Origin: Paracamarosporium sp. OC-R06-R3
Taxonomy: Eukaryota > Ascomycota > Dothideomycetes > Pleosporales > Didymosphaeriaceae
Reading direction: 5' to 3'
DNA length: 64,000 nucleotides
NCBI GenBank assembly: GCA_019828545.1
Contig: JACVRA010000155.1
Coordinates: 17,544-81,543, forward strand
Of this stretch, positions 57,584 to 64,000 are shown one piece after another. Each line of letters begins with the position of its first letter. Position 1 is the first letter of the stretch. The position numbers were made by a program, and so were the translations under genes. The notes beneath the pieces are model-generated. The model did no database searches and had not been told where the DNA came from. It worked only from the letters and a program-made list of their open reading frames with translations.

Positions 57584-58927
57584 ATGGCTGCATCTCCGGC
57601 TATCTCCAGCAAGTCGAGCGGTGGGGTACCACACTTGGACGAGATCCAACCTCATGTTGTAAGGACGTCCGAGCAAGAAAGCGCGGTTATGCCTAAGCTC
57701 GAAGAACAATTGGTGGCACCCATAAGCCAAGCCGCAGAACAGCAACAACCGCAGCGTTCGACCGAGAAGCCCCATCACACTAAACGACAGCTGCTATTCA
57801 AGAACTTGCTATGGCTTGCCAAAGACCAATGGTTCCTCATCGCCATGAGTATAATAATAGTCGTAGCCTCCCAAGTGCAAGTCCCCACGTCACGCCAACA
57901 AGTCAAGCGAACCGTCGTAACCTACCTCTCCGTAAGCATAATCTTCTTCATCAACGGCTGCACACTCTCCACACGGGTCCTCTTCGACAACTACAAGAAA
58001 TGGAAAATCCACGGCTTCGTCCAGCTCCAATGCTACCTCGTGACCTCCGCCGCAACCTTCGCCATCGTCAGCCTGTGCGCAACGAACAAAGCCTTCATGG
58101 ACCCCTGGCTCCTCATCGGGTTTCTATTCCTGGGCAGTGTCCCTACGACGATGTCCTCCAACGTCGTTATGACACGGCAAGCCCACGGAAACACCGCGCT
58201 CACCGTCGTACAATCCGTAATCGGTAACTTCCTATGCCCATTCCTCACGCCAATCCTCCTCCAGATGTACCTCTCCAGCGGCGCCTGGTACGGCAAGGTG
58301 CTCGTCAGTGGAGACAACTACCAGGAGATATACCGACGCGTATTCAAGCAGCTAGGTCTCTCCCTCTTCTTGCCCATGGCCGTCGGGCAAGTCGTCCAGT
58401 ACTTATTCCCCAAGCCAACGAAGAAGATCTTCATAGAATGGAAACTGATGAAGCTATCTTCCGTGGCACTCCTCTCCCTCGTTTGGCAGACATTCGACCA
58501 AGCCTTCCGCTCCGGCGCCTTCGACTCAGTCAAGCCTTCAAACATCGTCTTCATTGTGTTCATCGATTTTGCATTGTACTTCATCTGGCTTGGGATATGC
58601 TTTACTGCGTCTACGATCTGGCTTTCGAAACAAGATGTTATTGCTTGCTGTTATTGTTGTCCGTCGAAGGCGCTGTCCATGGTGGTTCCGTTGAGCTCCG
58701 TCATGTATATCAATGTTAGTCCGATTAACCAGTCGAAACTGCAAATTCCGGCGATTATCTTTCAGGCGCTGCAAGTAGCGATTGGGGGTGTTTTGACTGT
58801 TGTGTTTCGGAGGTGGATTAGGCCTTTCGAGGGAGGCCAGGAGGGTGAAAAGCGTGCGGAACAAGGGAAAAGTAAGAATGAGAGTAACCAGGATGCACGA
58901 GATGTACAATCCAAGGCAGAAGTTTGA
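57584..58927 (+). CDS. RCH1/SLC10A7-like bile-acid:sodium symporter family carrier
   Basis: Intronless, 447 residues from MAASPAIS. A 70-residue Gln/Glu-rich cytosolic lead precedes about ten hydrophobic spans. Landmarks: LAKDQWFLIAMSIIIVVASQVQVP, FINGCTLSTRVLFDNYKKWKIH, FLFLGSVPTTMSSNVVMTRQAHGNTA, LTPILLQMYLSS and CCPSKALSMVVPLSSVMYIN. These match the SBF-like clade of yeast/Candida Rch1, plasma-membrane regulators of calcium influx. The tail after the last span is charged. The 5' two thirds of the sense strand are C-rich and the end G-rich, as in several neighbours. Confidence 0.88.
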   Translation: MAASPAISSKSSGGVPHLDEIQPHVVRTSEQESAVMPKLEEQLVAPISQAAEQQQPQRSTEKPHHTKRQLLFKNLLWLAKDQWFLIAMSIIIVVASQVQVPTSRQQVKRTVVTYLSVSIIFFINGCTLSTRVLFDNYKKWKIHGFVQLQCYLVTSAATFAIVSLCATNKAFMDPWLLIGFLFLGSVPTTMSSNVVMTRQAHGNTALTVVQSVIGNFLCPFLTPILLQMYLSSGAWYGKVLVSGDNYQEIYRRVFKQLGLSLFLPMAVGQVVQYLFPKPTKKIFIEWKLMKLSSVALLSLVWQTFDQAFRSGAFDSVKPSNIVFIVFIDFALYFIWLGICFTASTIWLSKQDVIACCYCCPSKALSMVVPLSSVMYINVSPINQSKLQIPAIIFQALQVAIGGVLTVVFRRWIRPFEGGQEGEKRAEQGKSKNESNQDARDVQSKAEV

Positions 58928-59273
58928 GAAGGTTGGACATCTAGAGATCGATCGCAAGCTACGTTCGGTGTGACTTATTCGACAGCGCAGGATACCTATG
59001 TCGGCGACAGATATTTCGATTTCTCGGAAGAACGATTGTTGAAGGTACCATCCCAGATATTCGCTCCCGTACGCTGGCCGGCGATATCTCGGTAGGCTTG
59101 GTTCGACACTCTCCCAGATATAGGTATATTAATACATCATGATGCCAAATAAAATAAATCTCTTACAGGATTACCCTATTGAATTTATCTATCGTAGGTC
59201 ATAAAATTGGGGTAAATTGATACACTCGAATACTATGTACATTCTTGCGTAATTCCTCTTGCTGCCCTTTCAT

Positions 59274-59625
59274 CTATGTGCTTGCCGGCAGTTCACAGCA
59301 TGAACTCCTCACCTGTTCCTTCTCTGCATGATAATTTGATTCGTTGAAAGCCTGTGAGATGCTAGGCACATCTGAAGCCGGATCCTTGGTGAAGAATCTA
59401 TCCGGCCTTAACATGACACTGATGCGCTCTGCGGGTATGACGGGAAAGTCTTCCGGCCGGGGTTTATGCGTGAGGCCGAAAGTATGTTAAAGAACGGCGC
59501 CGGTGTTTTCTGTATCATCTTTGCGTGCAGCCAATACGGTGAGACCAGTATCATCACGGCTTTGGTCAGTAAACTCACCCGCGACGTAAAGCTTGTAGTC
59601 CTGAGTTAGTATCTGTTTTGGAACA
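59274..59625 (-). pseudogene. Copper amine oxidase 3' remnant
   Basis: The minus strand encodes DYKLYVAGEFTDQS, TGLTVLAARKDDTENTGAVL, a TAA, HTFGLTHKPRPEDFPVIPAERISVML and RPDRFFTKDPASDVPS in one frame. This is the C-terminal end of fungal copper amine oxidases, whose conserved string reads L-W-H-T-F-G-L-T-H. The Trp codon before HTFGLTH is TAA here. Upstream the similarity stops at an AT-rich block; the catalytic Tyr/TPQ and copper histidines are absent. It is a truncated relic. Confidence 0.82.
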
Positions 59626-60031
59626 GAAGGTTTGGCCTCTAAAGTCAAACTCCCCGATAGCAAGTATATCGAATTACATCAGTTCGAGCAGTGTCAGCAC
59701 GTATAGGACGAAACGTATGCTAAAGGATTAGTTCAGGAGAGCGTTAAAACTAACTTTATGATTATATCGTCTCTTTATTACCCTTTTAAGCAGGTTGTAA
59801 ACTCCAAAGCATACAATGGTATGATTATGCTACTATGAAACTATATTTTTATAGCTTAAATAACGTTTAATCTGGGGTATTGGTTTTAACTAAAATTCGG
59901 CATACGCCTTGGTACAAAGAGCCATACAAAAAAGGTGATTCCCCTGGAAATCAGCACAAAAATAACTTTTAATATACCTCAAGTAATAAAAGGGTTTCTT
60001 AGACTTATAGTCTCATCATCTTTACACTAGT

Positions 60032-60108
60032 AACAGACGATCAGCAGGCGAGTGACGAACGAGTAACGGACCAGTAGCGGACGAATAGCGGATGCTTAGC
60101 GGATGGCT
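60032..60108 (+). repeat. 11-bp minisatellite, seven degenerate units
   Basis: Seven contiguous 11-mers: AACAGACGATC, AGCAGGCGAGT, GACGAACGAGT, AACGGACCAGT, AGCGGACGAAT, AGCGGATGCTT and AGCGGATGGCT. Consensus is approximately ARCGGACGAGT. Similarity increases toward the right end. Confidence 0.8.
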
Positions 60109-60549
60109 GACTCTAAAACTTTGGCTCATGATTCTTCTTTAGGAATCAAGTCCGAGGCTCTAACTTTGAAATCAGGCTTGCGTGCGGGGGTGGGCGAGTA
60201 TTAATATAAAAGGCCCGAAAACGTGTGACGTTCCGCTATTGATGTTTCTACTACCATGCTATAGGAGCTTGGTAACTCTCTGTGCATTCACAGATAAGGT
60301 TCCGTCACGGATGACTGGGTTGTTGATACTGAGGAACGGAACGAGCGCAATGCCGGTTCCGGAACTAGGAATACGATCATCAGCTACAGCTACTACACCA
60401 TATAAAAACATTCCTTAATCTCCCTCGGTGGGTATAACAATACCCAGTTTTAGCTACTCGTTCGGGTGATAGTTTATACCAATCTATAAATTTTACCCTT
60501 TATCCTACAATACTAGAGTCCCGAAGCCAGCTAGGTCCCACTACGCAGC

Positions 60550-61743
60550 ATGACTGAGTCGATAAAGGTAGCCGTCTTTGGAGCCATTGGTGAGTCCGCA
60601 GGCCTCATATTAGATGGCCTGCTTGAGTCGAAGGACCCGCGTTTCGTAAGTGCGTTCTGAAGCATGACCGTGCTAGATATCCGCTATATATGGTATAAAC
60701 TTCAAAGCTTTAGAAGAGCTGATCGATCTATAGCAAGTAACGGCTCTAGCACGGTCATCATCCATAGGCAAGTCAGGATACACTCAACTCTCCCAAAAGG
60801 GAGTAAAGGTTGTGGCAATAGATCTCGATGGACCTGAGGACGAACTTGTTACCGCATTGCAAGGCATGGACGTGGTGATTGCTTCGGTCCCTCCGACCGC
60901 ACTTGATGCGCAGTTGCCACTGATTCGCGCATCTAAGAAGTGTGGTGTTAAGCGATTTGTCCCAAGCGCATACGCTATGGCTGTTGGTCTTGGTTCTGGT
61001 TCTACGGTCCAAGATGAGGTGAGGACAGTTACACCTATAATGCGCTTAGTCACTAAAACCGTTCAGAAGGAAAAAATCTATGCCGAGCTTGAAAGGCTGG
61101 ATGTACCGTACACAATCATTGACGTAGGTTGGTGGTACTTCGGTTTTATCCCTCGACTGCCCTCCGGACGTACAGATTACGCCATCGCGATCCCCGACTT
61201 CATCGTCAACATGATCCCAGGAGATGGGAACATGAAATCTTGTATGGTCGACACTCAAGATATTGGGCCTCTGGTCGCCCGAATCATCACGGACCCTAGG
61301 ACGGTCAATAAAAGAGTGATGGCAAACAGCGATGCCTTGACAATGAACGAGCTCTTTGATATTGTTGCAAAGGCTACTGGGGAGAACGTTGAACGGAAAT
61401 ATGTGAGTGCTCTAAGCTACAATGTATAGGGCTCAAATTGATCAAGCCGCTGCTAATCTCGTTCAAATTACAGGCCTCAGCAAAACAGCTTGACACTATG
61501 ATTCTGGAGATCGACTCAGAGATTCAAAACGGTTCGAGCGATTATTTGACACTTGTTGCTCGGTTTTGGTTGCAATACTACCGCTCAAGCTTTATTTTAG
61601 GCGAGAACAGTCCCAAGGGCGCCCAACGATTGGGGTATTTGATGGCCGTGGACCTATACCCAGATTACAAGCCGGTTGGATTCGAGCAGTTCTTTCACGA
61701 TATCCTTGCAGGGAAGAGGAGGATACCATACTCACCGAAGTAA
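60550..61743 (+). CDS. NmrA-like / isoflavone reductase-like NAD(P)-binding protein
   Basis: Exons are 60550-60645, 60734-61402 and 61474-61743; 344 residues. Joins give SKDPRF|QVTALARSSSIGK and ENVERKY|ASAKQLDTM. The Rossmann start is IKVAVFGAIGESAGLIL, with the GxxGxxG pattern altered at the last Gly (Ala). Further features: VVIASVPPTALDAQLPLI, CGVKRFVPSAYAM, KEKIYAELERLDVPYTIIDVGWWYFGFIP. The family holds reductases (pinoresinol/isoflavone type) and redox-sensing regulators. No catalytic Lys is evident with confidence. It is isolated from the other pathway genes, so its substrate cannot be inferred. Confidence 0.88.
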
Positions 61744-62188
61744 GCATTGGATAAATATTAGGTCGCATTGGACTTGTTGGGAAGGATAACAAATGTAGTT
61801 CCCCGTTTCAGCGCTGATAGGCAACACTAATGGAAGGGGAATGGTAATCTGGTCGACGTAGCTCTACACGCATGTTGACTCCATTCTGATTACTGCACCT
61901 TATCTATGAAACAATCTGGCCTTACCTGATAATATCGCGCGGAGAGGTTATATCAGTATGTCCGGTCGCTAGCCACCGGAGGTGTTTTTCAGACCGAGAG
62001 AGTGAAGTAAGTCAACTTCGCGCGCACTTCAGAATGCTACGAACTCTTATCATGGCTATGAGTATTTCGTGTGAACGCAACACACATATCGCTATCTAAT
62101 AGCAACGAGATCATGCATGACTGTGAATATCAAAGAGAACGCCCTCACATTACCTACTCACCAATCCAACCAAGTCCATTCACCACAT
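61744..62188. other. Convergent intergenic spacer
   Basis: 445 bp between stops of two genes. No feature identified. Confidence 0.45.
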
Positions 62189-63450
62189 TTACTTCTCCTC
62201 CCCAATACTCCCCTCCCCCTCCAGCTCCCCACAACTATGCTCCTTCCAAACATGTTCCACCAACGCCCTCACCTCCCCACAAACTGTATCAGCCTCCCCC
62301 CACCGACTACACAGCACGCACGCAAACCCGCCCCCATCCCGATGACACTTAACCAGGAACCTCGTCCCCACCAGAAACGTTCTATCCACGCCCTTCTCGC
62401 GCTCGTCTTCCTTCACAATCTCCCACGCTTTGTTGGGCCGTGACGTGACCTGTGTCTGGCAGTATGGACAGCGGCCGGTGCCGCCGGGCTTGAAGGTGTC
62501 GGTCAAGGGGAGGGAGGGGTTGTGCTGGATGTTGCGGGCGTAAAGGCAGTAGAGGGTTGGGGAGGCAATGGGGTCGTTTGCAGCGCGGGTGGGACTATGG
62601 GAGGCCAAGGGGTGGTTGGTGTATTCTACGAGCTTGGTTTTGTGTTCGTGTGTGATGGCGTCGTGGTGGTGGTGGATTGTGGGTGATGTGGGGAAGGCGC
62701 CGGGAGGGAGGTGGAGCGTATCTGTTGGGTCCGGGGCAGGGAGCATGCGTTGGTATTGCATGGCGAGCGCGTCGATGACGGCTGTGCGTGTGGCGCGCGT
62801 TGTGTGGACGAGCTCCTTGAGATGGTACGATGGGGAGTGGCGAGGGAACTCAGGGTTTAGTATGATGTCCTCGTATGTGTAGAGTAGTCTCTGTTGTAGG
62901 ACGATGATTTGTGCCTGTAGTTGGTTGCGCGTTATCACTCCGAGACGTCAGTCACCGACACTTTATGAAGCATGCCATAGACGTACAGTCACCAAGAGCA
63001 TACTTCTCGCCTATGCGATGGAATCCCCGATCATATTCGGCGCGTACAAGATCATACGAATGCTCGATGGAGTCTTTTCCGCTATCGCAAGACTCGTCTC
63101 GTCTGTGCCTACTGCGACTCCTGCTCCGCCAACGATGGTGGTCCTTGTCGTCGCCTGAACGCGCATCCCGTCGATGTGCGTCTTCATGCTCGGATAAATG
63201 ATCTTCGAGCTCATGTTTGATATCTTCTTTGAGACCCTTCTTCGTATTCTTTGTCTTCTTCTTCAGCTTCCGATACAGGTCGCCCGCTGAACCAAACGAT
63301 TTAGCTAGTGTTGTGACGAGCGAGACAACGACCACGATGTCTTGCAGTACGTCTTTGGTCTGAGAACAACAATAGTCAGTATGCGACGAACAGAGTGCAA
63401 CCAGGCCAACGTACTTCACCAATCTCCTTCTTCATGAGGAAATCTGGCAT
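62189..63450 (-). CDS. Cys/His-containing protein of unknown function
   Basis: Exons are 63450-63415, 63359-62993 and 62937-62189; 383 residues. Junctions give MPDFLMKKEIGE|TKDVLQDIVVVVSL and GEKYAL|VITRNQLQAQIIVLQQRLLYTYEDIIL. The first 50 residues hold a short hydrophobic segment, then Lys-rich and Arg/Ser-rich stretches (RRDARSGDDKDHHRWRSRSRSRHRR). The C-terminus has RCPYCQTQV, KCHRDGGGFACVLC and VEHVWKEHSCGE, suggesting one or two zinc sites of the CxxC/CxxC or C2H2 kind. I do not recognise the family. The second donor is GTGACT, slightly weak. Confidence 0.72.
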
Positions 63451-64000
63451 AACGGCGCAATAGATAAATTGTCAGTAGCTTTGTTGAGAAAAGATTGAGG
63501 GCAAACATTCTGAACGCAAAGGCACGCGTTTGTGCACAGCCGTCTCGGGGTTGACCGGTTGATCAGGCACCGGCAGCGGCTGACCACTCTCGTCTTACGA
63601 TGTTGTTGCACGGGGTCGTATTTCGCGGCTGCTGAGGTGTACCGCCACCGCGTGAGTGGGTGCTATTCATCCACATTTGAGCCTTGTCAGTGAGGCGGGT
63701 ATCTTCATTCGTAATATTAGTTCCCACGTTGAACATGCTGATTCATGTAGGCACCGCACGAGGCTGACGACTGAAAGGTGATGAGAAGCTATCCACCATC
63801 ACCAAAGCTGACACAGTTCCAACAGAGAGCATAACGTCAGCACTTTCCTCTTGATGAATTTGTAGTCGTTGTGCGGCAGCAGATAACTTTAGAATTCGTA
63901 CATGGTCAACGTGTGCTTCAAAGTCACGCCAAGGCCTTCGTCAAACGAGACATTACCTACCCCGCATCTCTACCGTGTCTTGGCAGTCAATGCACGTCGT
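63451..64000. other. Window edge, no gene recognised
   Basis: 550 bp upstream of the Cys/His protein, probably its promoter. Nothing else identified. Confidence 0.45.

Larger units (their letters stand above)
58928..60549. other. Intergenic with relic and minisatellite
   Basis: 1.6 kb. It contains the 3' remnant of a copper amine oxidase, an AT-rich block (59640-60030), and a 77-bp 11-mer minisatellite. The last 100 bp before 60550 are promoter-like. Confidence 0.6.

Noticed and set aside
60032..60108. CRISPR-like array
   Set aside because: Units are contiguous 11-mers without spacers, in a eukaryotic genome.

Overview
The window is a piece of a filamentous ascomycete nuclear genome, most likely a Dothideomycete and probably Pleosporales. 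The evidence is short spliceosomal introns (about 45-165 bp, GTAAGT-like donors, CTAAC/CTGAC-like branch sites), fungus-specific families (DUF6594, bZIP with DUF3425, TRI12-type MFS, fungal GT31, ABM monooxygenase), and peroxisomal C-terminal tripeptides. All gene models are hand-spliced from the sequence. Where I give exon limits, the reading phase closes across every junction.

Region by region. (1) 0-24 kb, conserved genes: a 5'-truncated DCAF7-like WD40 protein, a secreted alpha-carbonic anhydrase, a PPZ-type protein phosphatase with an unusual downstream basic ORF, an aldehyde dehydrogenase divergent from an NTMT1-like N-terminal methyltransferase, Mediator subunit MED8, a 7-exon protein of unknown function, a stand-alone LigD-type 3'-phosphoesterase domain protein, and a GT31 glycosyltransferase. 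(2) 24.0-37.4 kb, a catabolic-looking cluster: two AMP-binding acyl-CoA ligases, an AtuA-like (DUF1446) protein, a MaoC hydratase, two enoyl-CoA hydratases and a TRI12-type transporter. All six enzymes end in x-[K/R/H]-L, so the cluster reads as a peroxisomal CoA-thioester pathway with its own transporter. (3) 37.4-49 kb, a gene-poor accessory stretch with a cytochrome P450 relic, two retropepsin-like loci and a DUF6594 gene. (4) 49.0-54.0 kb, a second group: an ABM-type monooxygenase, a second AtuA-like gene and a bZIP/DUF3425 regulator. (5) 55.6-63.5 kb: a small secreted protein, an MTHFSD-like protein, an RCH1/SLC10A7-like carrier, a copper amine oxidase relic, an 11-bp minisatellite, an NmrA-like reductase and a Cys/His protein of unknown function.

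Main result. A 12-bp element, RTGAATCATTAG, occurs in the ligase1/AtuA1 divergent promoter, twice in the ECH1/ECH2 divergent promoter, and in the promoter of the second AtuA gene 20 kb away, which also has a second, near-matching site. Its TGAATCA core is AP-1-like, and a bZIP gene sits next to the second AtuA gene. The working model is one regulon in two blocks: import of an organic acid, CoA activation in the peroxisome, and hydration/beta-oxidation-like steps with AtuA proteins. The substrate is unknown. No geranyl-CoA carboxylase is visible, so this is not simply the bacterial acyclic terpene pathway.
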